A stretch of 9,458 nucleotides of DNA from Spirochaetaceae bacterium. GTDB lineage: Bacteria > Spirochaetota > Spirochaetia > Treponematales > Breznakiellaceae. A model generated the notes under the pieces. The model was not told the origin of the DNA, searched no databases, and saw only the letters and a program-made list of their open reading frames with translations. A program made the position numbers and the translations under genes. The stretch lies in contig JAISZQ010000243.1 in the NCBI GenBank assembly GCA_031269165.1, positions 1-9,458 of the forward strand, written 5' to 3'. How positions within the stretch are numbered: position 1 is the first letter of the stretch; each line of letters starts with the position of its first letter. Shown here in pieces: positions 1 through 5,657 of the stretch.

Positions 1-512
1 CACGCTGTCCTTGTCCAGGAACACCCTGCCATTGGCGGCGCCGGTTTTTTTGGCGGCCACCACAGCCACCAGTTCCTGAACGTTTACGTTGGGCATTTTG
101 ATGAAAGCCTTTTGGAGGGGGCCTGACCGGGACGCTCCCGCCTTGAGGGACTCCACAGTGAAGTCCAGTTCCTTGGCCGCGGCCCGGTCATCGGGCTTGA
201 TGGTGATAAGGTTGGCGTTTGACCAGTTGGTGCCGCTGGTAAAGCTGGCGCCCATGCCCCGCGGGCGGTGGTTTCCCTGATGACGGTGTGGGTATCGCGG
301 GTCCATTCCCCGGAACCCCAGCCGTACTTACGGTGATCTATCCCATCTTCATCCATGGCGAGGAATTCGGCGGCCCCAAACCCCGCCTCGTACAACATGG
401 CGATGTCCTTTTTCAGGGTCTCGTCGGTGTGGAAGCCCTCGGCAAGCCACCAGCGCACATCGGGCCAAAACTCAACCGGCGGCTTCGCCAGTATGGTTTC
501 CATATCTTTCAT
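1..512 (-). pseudogene. GH106-like glycoside hydrolase, N-terminal part, frameshifted, runs off the window
   Basis: Partial gene for a putative GH106-type glycosidase (alpha-L-rhamnosidase-like). The N-terminus has the pattern usual for this group: a Pro-Pro segment, a WW-containing strand (DVRWWLAEGF), then KDIAMLYEAGFGAAEF, the first helix and strand of a TIM-barrel hydrolase. No signal peptide is visible, so a cytoplasmic enzyme acting on imported oligosaccharide is likely. The start is the second of two adjacent ATGs (512-510), with GGAGG at 523-519. The first frame is good to about position 260; the next good frame (GMGASFTSGTNWSNANL, then a long sensible stretch to base 1) is offset. 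Adding one C to the run at 257-260 restores RETTARGMGASF. It lies downstream of the sugar symporter, apparently in the same operon. The shift could be real decay or a homopolymer sequencing error. Family call is moderate; substrate unknown. Confidence 0.62.
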
Positions 513-536
513 CATATACCTCCGCAATAGTAATTT

Positions 537-694
537 GAGCCTGTTCCAAAACTCGGTTAGTTTTGACAGGCTGAGCTAAAGCATTGCAGTTTCTGGGGCT
601 TACAAGCCCTCGCTGAAGTACGAAACTGCGCTTTTTAAAGGTTGCTTGGCAAGCAAAACTTGCCTTTCAAAACTTGAGGTTTTGGAACAGCCTC
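537..694. mobile_element. MITE-like element with terminal inverted repeats and ATTT target duplication
   Basis: A 158-bp non-coding element between the symporter stop (700) and the hydrolase start (512). The ends are inverted repeats: the left 18 bp (536-553) match the reverse complement of the right 18 bp (678-695) at 16 positions. ATTT occurs directly outside both ends (533-536 and 695-698), as a 4-bp target duplication would. Each end is also palindromic. The left end folds as AGCCTGT(538-544)/ACAGGCT(566-572) continued by CAAAACT(547-553)/AGTTTTG(559-565). The right end folds as CAAAAC-TTGAG-GTTTTG. Inside, GCAGTTTC pairs with GAAACTGC, and GGCAAG pairs with CTTGCC. It has no transposase, so it would have to move in trans. 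Confidence 0.6.
538..572. repeat. Perfect subterminal hairpin at the left end of the MITE-like element
   Basis: Stem of 14 pairs with a two-base bulge: AGCCTGT (538-544) pairs with ACAGGCT (566-572), and CAAAACT (547-553) pairs with AGTTTTG (559-565) around the loop CGGTT. It lies in the leader between symporter and hydrolase, so it could also affect read-through or mRNA stability. Confidence 0.6.
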
Positions 695-699
695 ATTTA

Positions 700-2078
700 T
701 TACCGGGCCTTGGCGGCCCGCCGTTCCCGCAGGGCTGCCATTATCTGGGCCAGTTTTTCCCGGTTGATCCCGTATCCCAGGCCGAATACCAGACCGGAAA
801 TCAGTACTAGAATAGAGGGAATGAGAATATTATTCATCATAATCCCCATCTTTGCCGTCTCTGTCTGGGGCTGGTTGGCCACATAGCCTGTGGCGGCCAG
901 CACATATCCGGGAATGGCCCCGCCAATACCCATGGCAGCCTTAATCACAAAGGAGACAAGCGAAGAGAGCGCGCCCTCTGCCCGCTGTCCCCTGGTATAT
1001 TCCACATAGTCCACATTATCCGCAGAGATACTCAAAAGCAAAGTCATAAAAAAACCGGTTCCCACACTGGATAGAAAGGTAGTAATATAGATAAGAGGAA
1101 TATTGGTAACCGCGAAGAACCTGAACAAAGGGACAAGTCCCGCGATGATGATGCCCGTCACAAATACCGGCTTTTTGCCGAACCTGTTACCCAAGATAGC
1201 CACGGGCCCCATACAGGGAAGTATCTGAGCCATGCCGAACAGGGATATGAAAGCCATCACGTCCAGCCTGTTATCTAGGACATAAGTACAGAAGTACATA
1301 TTGCTGGTACGTTGCTGTATAGCGGCTATCCCTCCAATAATGGCAACGATAAGAGTAACCAACACAGGAGGGCAGGTAAGGATGGGGACAAGATCCTTGA
1401 GTTTGTATTTTTCATCGGCCACCGGCTCGACTCGTTCCTTGATACCCATAACACCAATAATGGAAAATACTAGTACCACTGCCACACCGGAGAAGATAAG
1501 GGCATAAAAGCCGTTCAGCCGGTTCACCGCGTTTGCCAGGATGAGCGGAGCGGCCATGCCAAAGAGGGTCGAACCCGTCATGATACCTATTCTCTTCACT
1601 GAGCTTAGAACATTCCGTTCATGCGCGGAGTCGGTTATAGCGGGGAGCATACTGTTGAGGGGTATGTCCATGAAGTCGAAGGTAATCCCCAGAAACAGGT
1701 AGGAAATATAGGCGATAACTTGCCCGCCGGCGCCCATACTGGGCCGAACCACACCAGGATAAAGTTGATACAGCAAATGACGGTTCCTAAGAGCAGGTAC
1801 GAGCGGAAACGGCCCATTTTTGTCCTGGGCAGGTGGTCGATCACAAAACCCATAATGGGATCGTTTATCCCGTCGAAGACCCGCATCACCAGGAACATGG
1901 TGGCCACGGCCGCCGGGTTGAGTCCTGCCACATCGGTATAAAAGATCAGCAGGAAACCGCTAAGCAGGGCTTGAATAGGAATATTTCCAATATTCACGAG
2001 CCCAAAAGCTATCTTTTCCCCCAGCTTGATCCGTTCAGTGTCGGGTCGTACTGGCTCTGGAAAATCTTTTATATCCAT
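700..2078 (-). pseudogene. GPH-family sugar:cation symporter (MFS), one frameshift
   Basis: Encodes an inner-membrane symporter of the glycoside-pentoside-hexuronide:cation family, about 459 residues if the frame is repaired, the usual length with 12 membrane segments. The first frame (2078 to about 1744) holds the family signature after the second membrane segment: VFDGINDPIMGFVIDH followed by KMGRFRSYLL (about residues 67-97). The second frame (about 1743 to 700) carries the remaining membrane helices and a basic C-terminal tail. The junction is at the GGG run 1741-1743: one added base gives WFGPSMGAGGQV and joins both parts. The ATG at 2078 has GGAGG nine bases upstream (2092-2088) and lies 2 bp after the preceding small ORF. 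It probably imports oligosaccharides for the hydrolase downstream. It is a single-base pseudogene or an assembly error; the rest shows no decay. Confidence 0.85.
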
Positions 2079-2080
2079 CT

Positions 2081-2287
2081 TTATATGCCTCCAAAAAATG
2101 ACGATATGCGTTGTTTCCCTTTGCCGTCAACTTTCCGCAGCACCCAAAGCTCGCGGTTTGTATCAGGCGACCCGCATGAACCGCCCATTGCAACCAGTCC
2201 GGCTCCCATAAAACTCTGGGCGCTGTTTCCGGCGAAAAACTTTTCCCGTCCGCCGTTCCATGCGCCTAACACATTCAGTTTGCTCAT
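2081..2287 (-). CDS. Small unknown protein, 68 aa, first gene of the sugar operon
   Basis: Not recognised. A 68-residue ORF starting MSKLNVLGAWNGG, soluble, glycine-rich in the first half (FMGAGLVAMGGSCGSP) and basic towards the end (RKVDGKGKQR). Coding is supported mainly by position: a clean GGAGG (2298-2294) lies six bases before the ATG, and the stop is 2 bp before the symporter start, whose own ribosome site (2092-2088) lies within this ORF's last codons. This suits translational coupling. A strong minus-strand promoter lies about 60 bp upstream. It could be a genuine small protein, a leader-type ORF or the truncated start of a larger gene. No signal peptide, membrane segment or known motif is visible. 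Confidence 0.5.
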   Translation of the reverse strand: MSKLNVLGAWNGGREKFFAGNSAQSFMGAGLVAMGGSCGSPDTNRELWVLRKVDGKGKQRISSFFGGI

Positions 2288-2339
2288 GGCAAACCTCCTC
2301 AAAAATGTATTCTACAAGAAAGGGTTGATACCCTCAAAT

Positions 2340-2354
2340 GTAGTGTAGGACTAC
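2340..2354. promoter_or_regulatory. Dyad over the leftward -10 box, possible operator
   Basis: GTAGT (2340-2344) and ACTAC (2350-2354) form a perfect 5-bp dyad with a 5-bp spacer, touching the -10 element of the minus-strand promoter. It is a candidate repressor site for the divergent HxlR-type regulator; short, so moderate support only. Confidence 0.35.
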
Positions 2355-2381
2355 TATAACATTGTTGCTTCAATATGTCAA
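2353..2381 (-). promoter_or_regulatory. Sigma70-like promoter for the leftward sugar operon
   Basis: On the minus strand, TTGACA (2381-2376) and TATAGT (2358-2353) are separated by exactly 17 bases. This would start transcription near 2346, giving a leader of about 60 bases before the small ORF. The dyad GTAGT(2340-2344)/ACTAC(2350-2354) overlaps the -10 box, and a 13-bp direct repeat overlaps the -35 box. Confidence 0.65.
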
Positions 2382-2446
2382 GTAGGCATCTATTTACTAT
2401 GTAAATATAGTATCGTAGTATTGATATGAATTATCAAGTAGACACC
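2378..2446 (+). repeat. Direct repeat pair TCAAGTAG-R-CA-Y-C in the divergent promoter region
   Basis: Two 13-bp copies differing at two positions, at 2378-2390 and 2434-2446, with starts 56 bp apart. The first covers part of the -35 box of the leftward promoter. Spacing of about five helical turns fits protein binding on one DNA face with looping. Confidence 0.45.
2395..2412. promoter_or_regulatory. Central dyad TACTAT-N6-ATAGTA, candidate HxlR operator
   Basis: A perfect 6-bp dyad (2395-2400 and 2407-2412) between the two divergent promoters. It overlaps a second dyad, TTTAC-TAT-GTAAA (2393-2405). Dimeric winged-helix HxlR regulators bind short AT-rich dyads near their own promoters, so this is the likeliest site for control of both directions by the adjacent regulator. 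Confidence 0.4.
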
Positions 2447-2464
2447 TTTTTATTATATAGTATG

Positions 2465-2533
2465 CTTTTAGTAACTATTGACAAGATGGTATGTTTTGGT
2501 TATACTGTTACTTAGGTATCTTTTAGTAACTAT
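2465..2533 (+). repeat. 14-bp direct repeat CTTTTAGTAACTAT flanking the hxlR-type promoter
   Basis: Identical copies at 2465-2478 and 2520-2533. The first abuts the -35 box; the second lies between the start of transcription and the ribosome site. GTTACT at 2507-2512 is inverted relative to AGTAAC in both copies. The layout suggests autoregulation by looping or by binding on both sides of the promoter. Confidence 0.5.
2478..2506 (+). promoter_or_regulatory. Sigma70-like promoter for the HxlR-type regulator
   Basis: TTGACA (2478-2483), a 17-bp spacer, then TATACT (2501-2506): nearly consensus. Expected start near 2513, giving a leader of about 33 bases that contains GGAGGG (2534-2539). Confidence 0.75.
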
Positions 2534-2545
2534 GGAGGGTTTTGT

Positions 2546-2869
2546 ATGGTAACGAAAGAAGAATTGCCCGCTTGTCCCGTCGCCACAACGGTACATTTGA
2601 TTGGCAACAAGTGGAAGTTGCTGATTTTGCGCGATCTGCTCGCCGGAACCAAGCGTTTTGGCGAATTGCGGAAGAGTATCGCCGGTATCAGCCAAAAGGT
2701 TTTGACCGACAACTTGCGCGCTCTGGAGGAGGATGGCATTGTGGGACGGAAAATCTATGCGGAAGTTCCTCCGAGGGTTGAATATTCTTTAAGTGAATTG
2801 GGGGAAACGCTCAGGCCCATTATTGAGGTTATGGAAAAATGGGGAACAGCATACAAGGCGCGATTTTGA
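2546..2869 (+). CDS. HxlR-family winged helix-turn-helix transcriptional regulator
   Basis: A 107-residue DNA-binding protein, full length for the HxlR/MarR-like group. Visible are the conserved N-terminal Cys10 before Pro, the helix GNKWKLLILRDLL (20-32), the FGELRKSI segment (38-45), the recognition-helix region ISQKVLTDNLRALEEDGIV (48-66), and the wing with VPPRVEYSLSELG (74-86). Members act as dimers; some sense electrophiles or oxidants through the N-terminal cysteine, others respond to metabolites. Start: ATG at 2546, six bases after GGAGGG. It is transcribed divergently from the small ORF-symporter-hydrolase operon and has a near-consensus promoter surrounded by repeats, so it probably represses itself and may control the operon. 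The effector cannot be told from sequence. Confidence 0.93.
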   Translation: MVTKEELPACPVATTVHLIGNKWKLLILRDLLAGTKRFGELRKSIAGISQKVLTDNLRALEEDGIVGRKIYAEVPPRVEYSLSELGETLRPIIEVMEKWGTAYKARF

Positions 2870-2940
2870 AGATATTATAGAAAGTATTTTCTAACGAGTT
2901 CCCCCTACGATACCGACAAACGGCGGCTGGCGGGTGTGTG

Positions 2941-2957
2941 GGTGTCCTGCGGACACC
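2941..2957. repeat. Perfect 7-bp hairpin downstream of the HxlR-type gene
   Basis: GGTGTCC-TGC-GGACACC. There is no T-run after it on either strand, so it is not a typical intrinsic terminator, although it is the first strong hairpin after the regulator gene. Confidence 0.4.
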
Positions 2958-2962
2958 TTGGC

Positions 2963-3022
2963 ATGAGTCCCGGTGAATACCGCCGGAAATTCCGCGCGGG
3001 CGAGCCGTTGCCGCGAATGTAA
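2963..3022 (+). pseudogene. Possible remnant of an AraC-type regulator C-terminus
   Basis: The frame reads MSPGEYRRKFRAGEPLPRM then stop. GMSPGEYRRKFR (Gly from the preceding codon) closely matches the segment ending the DNA-binding domain of many AraC-family proteins (G-M-S-P-x-E-Y-R-R). No further AraC sequence can be read upstream in this frame, where a perfect hairpin (2941-2957) sits instead. If real, it is the tail of a deleted gene. The match is short, so chance is not excluded. Confidence 0.35.
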
Positions 3023-3218
3023 GTTAAGAAAATCATTTTTATATTACATACCGGTACGGCGACGGTGTGCCGAAGCACGAGATGGCCGGGGGCGGGGCGA
3101 GCCCTGCGGGTCGCCTGCGGGGGTGGTACCCTACAGCCCTCAGCGTCCTGCTTCGGACTTCCGGGCCGGGGCGTACTCAGTCCCGCGTCCGTCCGTGGAC
3201 GCTTGGGGTACGCCCACA

Positions 3219-3239
3219 AAACCATGCACCGCATGGTTT
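3219..3239. repeat. Perfect 9-bp inverted repeat
   Basis: AAACCATGC-ACC-GCATGGTTT: nine pairs around a three-base loop. It continues as ACA/TGT outside if one extra A is bulged. Confidence 0.7.
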
Positions 3240-3285
3240 GTCCCCCGTAGAGGGGGTAGCGTAAGACGCAAAGCGGCTGGAGCGA

Positions 3286-3320
3286 GGGGGAGACGCGGCA
3301 ACCTGTTGCCGTCCCCCTTT
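3286..3320 (+). terminator. Strong hairpin followed by short T-run, terminator-like
   Basis: GGGGGA (3286-3291) pairs with TCCCCC (3312-3317), and CGGCAAC (3296-3302) pairs with GTTGCCG (3305-3311). There is a four-base bulge (GACG) on the left arm and a two-base loop. TTT follows (3318-3320). The T-run is short and no gene ends just upstream, so it may be part of the repeat rather than a working terminator. Confidence 0.35.
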
Positions 3321-3325
3321 CGCTG

Positions 3326-3343
3326 GGTTTTGGAACAGCCTCA
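3326..3343 (+). repeat. 18-bp copy of the MITE right terminus
   Basis: GGTTTTGGAACAGCCTCA is identical to 678-695, the right end of the MITE-like element. No partner left end is visible upstream, so this copy marks one edge of a different, truncated or rearranged element, presumably the hairpin-rich stretch before it. Confidence 0.65.
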
Positions 3344-3431
3344 AGTATCACGAGCAATCACCGATTGCGCCGTTCACAGACGTTTCGCAAGCGGCATCCC
3401 CCGCTTTCTATTTTCAGAGAAAAAACTTTAT

Positions 3432-3470
3432 CTTGTTTCGACAATGTCAACCAACTCTGAGCGACACAAG
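3432..3470. promoter_or_regulatory. Inverted repeat upstream of the XRE-type gene, possible operator or leader hairpin
   Basis: CTTGTTTCG (3432-3440) and CGACACAAG (3462-3470) form an inverted repeat of nine pairs with one mismatch and 21 bases between the arms. It lies 52 bp before the first ATG of the XRE-type gene, in an AT-richer stretch (3344-3521) that must hold the operon promoter. No clear -35/-10 pair could be fixed there. Confidence 0.3.
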
Positions 3471-3521
3471 AAAATCTCCCCGCTATTTGCTTGTTTTACC
3501 AATAACCAGAATTATTGAATC

Positions 3522-4010
3522 ATGGAAAATCAAAAAACAGGGGTTGGCGGACGGGGGCGAAGTCCGGCGAGTCCTGAGACGGCATTGGGAAAAATCGGCG
3601 TGGTATCTTTGTTCACGAGGGCAAAGATCGAACAAAATGGGGAGCCTTCGGGCTCCGACGATGCGGAACTATCGCAGGTGGTGAGCGGCAAACTTGCGGA
3701 AGTGAAAAAACTGTTCGGGCACAATCTGGCGCGTATTCGTAAAAGCGCCGGTTATTCGCAACTTGCCCTGTCGGTGGAGGTCGATCTTACCCATAATTTT
3801 ATCAACGAACTGGAACAGGGTACGAAGGGCGCGTCTTTTGAAACGCTCACGCGGCTTTCGGTTGTGCTCAGAACGCCTGTCCACCAGTTTTTTGAACCGC
3901 TTGAGAAGGCCCCGCCTCATGACGATTTCCAGTACCCCGATCCCATCGACCATTTGATGACCGAACTGCATGAAGCCATCGACGTATGGAATGACAAAAG
4001 GACGAAATAG
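3522..4010 (+). CDS. XRE-family helix-turn-helix protein, first gene of the glycan cluster
   Basis: A Cro/C1-type HTH protein. The domain spans about residues 65-124 of the longest reading: KKLFGHNLARIRKSAGYSQ, then LALSVEVDLTHNFINELEQG (the recognition helix and the usual E-x-G end), then FETLTRLSVVLRTPVHQFF. A short acidic C-terminal tail (125-162) follows. The ATG at 3522 lacks a convincing ribosome site, and the first 52 residues are Gly/Pro/Ser-rich and coincide with stable DNA hairpins (3549-3656). The GTG pair at 3678/3681 (residues 53-54), just before the domain, is a plausible true start, giving about 110 residues. The stop is 15 bp before the radical-SAM gene, so it likely belongs to the same transcript and may regulate it. 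Target sites are unknown; the inverted repeat at 3432-3470 is one candidate. Confidence 0.85.
   Translation: MENQKTGVGGRGRSPASPETALGKIGVVSLFTRAKIEQNGEPSGSDDAELSQVVSGKLAEVKKLFGHNLARIRKSAGYSQLALSVEVDLTHNFINELEQGTKGASFETLTRLSVVLRTPVHQFFEPLEKAPPHDDFQYPDPIDHLMTELHEAIDVWNDKRTK
3549..3656 (+). repeat. Three hairpins in the 5' part of the XRE reading frame
   Basis: GGAC/GTCC (3549-3552 and 3562-3565), ATCTTTG/CAAAGAT (3605-3611 and 3622-3628), and GGAGCC-TTCG-GGCTCC (3641-3656), a perfect six-pair stem with the very stable UUCG tetraloop. They suggest that this stretch works, or once worked, as a structured leader RNA or repeat rather than only as coding sequence. Confidence 0.5.
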
Positions 4011-4025
4011 TGCTATTGTACGAGT

Positions 4026-5657
4026 ATGAATGCGCTTGTCGTGTTGTTTGGCGGGTCTCTGCCGGAAACGGCTTTTCTGGGCGGGCTGGGCGGCCCTTCT
4101 GCGGGCGCGTCCGGGGACCAATCCAGAGAAAAATCGGCGACAGACAAATCGGCGTTTGAATGGGCCTTGTCGCGGGGGGCGGCTTTTCCCGGCGCGCGAA
4201 AATGTTGCCTTTTCCTCACGGATAAAGTGCCGCCGCCCCTCCTGCCGCCGCTTTCCGTCCCGATTGAAACGGTTTGCCGGCCGTCGTGGGACAACAAAAC
4301 GTTATTTGACGCGCTTGCTTCGGTGTCGGCGGGTTTCGATCTGTGCTACTACGCATGGGCGGACAGTCCCTTTCTCGATCCGAAACTCGCGGAGGCGATT
4401 GCGGAACGCCATCTGCGCTATCCCGCCGATTATTCGTATGCCGACGGGTATGCCTACGGGTTCGCGCCTGAAGTGCTTGCCCCGGGGACGGCGGCCATCC
4501 TCGGCAAGCTGCTCGACAAAGACGAAACGCTTAAGGCCGCGAAAGTAACCCGCGATTCGCTCTTCCTCGTGTTGCAAAAAGACATAAACTCGTTTGATAT
4601 AGAAACGGAGGTCGCCCCGATTGACCACCGCTCCTATCGGCTGTCATTTACGGCGGACTCGAAGCGCAACCTGTTGTTGTGCAAACGGTTCTTTGACGAG
4701 GGGATCGCGCAAGCGGAGGACAGCCTCTTGTTTGTCGAGCGGATCATCAAGGAAAAGCCCGGACTGTTGCGGACATTGCCCGCGTTTTTTCCGGTTCAGA
4801 TAACCCATCGGTGTCCCGACCTGCCCGGTTGCGCGATCTGCCCGTTTGCCCCGCTTGCCCAAAAGACAGGGAAAGCCGAGGCGAAGGAGCATGATTGTGC
4901 AATGAATGAGCGTGATTTTGCGGTGCTGCTTGATAAGATCGCGGCTTTCGCCGGGGACGCGGTGATCGACATTTCCTTGTGGGGCGAACCGGCTCTGCAT
5001 TCCCGGCGCGGGGCGTTTATCGAGGCGGTGCTGGCACGGCCCGCCCTGTCGCTGGTCGTCGAGACTGCCGTGTTCAACTGGGACGAGGCGGAGATTGCCG
5101 CCTATGCCGAGGCCGCTTCCCGCGCGGCTCCCCGCTTGAACGGCATGGCCCCGCTCTCGTGGATTGTCGGCGCGCCTTCCCCGTCGCTGGAAAACCCGCA
5201 ACCTGAGTCTGTCTTTCAAAAACACTTTCCCGCCGACAGTTATCATCAGATGGTCCGGCTCAAGGGCAACGAGGATGACGTTGAACGGTTTTACCGTTAC
5301 TGGAAGGGCCGGGACGCGCGGGTGATCATCCAGAAATACGACTGCTTTGGCGGCCTTCTCCCCGACCGTTCCACGGCGGATTTGTCCCCGGTGCGCCGCC
5401 ATCCCTGCCGGCACCTCATGCGGGACTTCCCCGTGTTGCTTGACGGCGGCGTCCCGTTCTGCCGGGAGGACGTGGCGCGTCTTTCGGACAAGGAGAGCGG
5501 ACAGAATGGTGGACGGAGCGGCCGCTTGGGGAACGCGCTACGTGAGCCGCTTGAGGCGATTTGGGAAAGGAACAACGCCGCCTATCGTGACCAGTGCGAT
5601 GGCGTGTATGCGGGATTGTGCGGGATATGTGATGAATGGTATACCTACAACTTTTAA
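4026..5657 (+). CDS. Spiro-SPASM-type radical SAM protein with degenerate SpsF-like N-terminal domain
   Basis: A 543-residue protein in three parts. Residues 1 to about 245 resemble an SpsF-type cytidylyltransferase: ADSPFLD (112-118) matches GDNPF of the downstream SpsF, and YRLSFTADSKRN (204-215) matches IRLTVDTEDDYQ. The nucleotide-binding start (QARLDSSRLPGK in SpsF) is replaced by FGGSLPETAFLGG, so catalysis there is doubtful. A radical-SAM core follows, with the cluster cysteines in CX5CX2C (263, 269, 272), not CX3CX2C, and a GE-type strand SLWGEP (317-322). The C-terminus is SPASM-like: Cys461, Cys479, Cys524, Cys532 and Cys535 could hold an extra Fe-S cluster. The layout fits the spirochaete-restricted 'spiro-SPASM' family, whose substrate I do not know. 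The ATG at 4026 has a weak ribosome site, and the 3' end overlaps the next gene by 26 bp. Context suggests radical chemistry on a nucleotide sugar or glycoprotein. Confidence 0.88.
   Translation: MNALVVLFGGSLPETAFLGGLGGPSAGASGDQSREKSATDKSAFEWALSRGAAFPGARKCCLFLTDKVPPPLLPPLSVPIETVCRPSWDNKTLFDALASVSAGFDLCYYAWADSPFLDPKLAEAIAERHLRYPADYSYADGYAYGFAPEVLAPGTAAILGKLLDKDETLKAAKVTRDSLFLVLQKDINSFDIETEVAPIDHRSYRLSFTADSKRNLLLCKRFFDEGIAQAEDSLLFVERIIKEKPGLLRTLPAFFPVQITHRCPDLPGCAICPFAPLAQKTGKAEAKEHDCAMNERDFAVLLDKIAAFAGDAVIDISLWGEPALHSRRGAFIEAVLARPALSLVVETAVFNWDEAEIAAYAEAASRAAPRLNGMAPLSWIVGAPSPSLENPQPESVFQKHFPADSYHQMVRLKGNEDDVERFYRYWKGRDARVIIQKYDCFGGLLPDRSTADLSPVRRHPCRHLMRDFPVLLDGGVPFCREDVARLSDKESGQNGGRSGRLGNALREPLEAIWERNNAAYRDQCDGVYAGLCGICDEWYTYNF

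Larger units (their letters stand above)
3059..3325. repeat. GC-rich hairpin array, probable dispersed structured repeat
   Basis: About 270 bases, much richer in G and C than the DNA on either side, with no credible gene: ORFs on both strands are rich in Arg, Gly and Pro and lack domains. It contains several perfect or near-perfect hairpins: GCGTCC/GGACGC (about 3185-3202), AAACCATGC/GCATGGTTT (3219-3239), CCCCC/GGGGG (3242-3256) and a long one at 3286-3317. It ends directly before a copy of the 18-bp repeat terminus (3326-3343), so it may be the inner part of another repeat element. Confidence 0.45.

Noticed and set aside
2340..2540. CRISPR-like array in the AT-rich repeat region
   Set aside because: Only pairs of short, different repeats with promoter boxes between them; no regular repeat-spacer series.
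2941..2957. Hairpin as intrinsic terminator of the HxlR-type gene
   Set aside because: No T-run follows on either strand and it lies over 70 bp after the stop codon.
2905..3518. Long open frames on both strands (2905-3357 minus and 2973-3518 plus) as genes
   Set aside because: The translations are Arg/Gly/Pro/Ser-rich without domains, they overlap each other and span hairpins. High GC content alone explains the lack of stops.
4644..5414. Minus-strand frame of 256 residues opposite the radical-SAM gene
   Set aside because: No family resemblance, no ribosome site, and it is antisense to a well-supported gene; a GC-rich shadow.
5347..5631. N-terminal extension of the glycosyltransferase back to 5347
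   Set aside because: It lies wholly within the SPASM domain coding region of the preceding gene, whose cysteines and family motifs are clear. The ATG at 5632 has a ribosome site and starts the sensible sequence.
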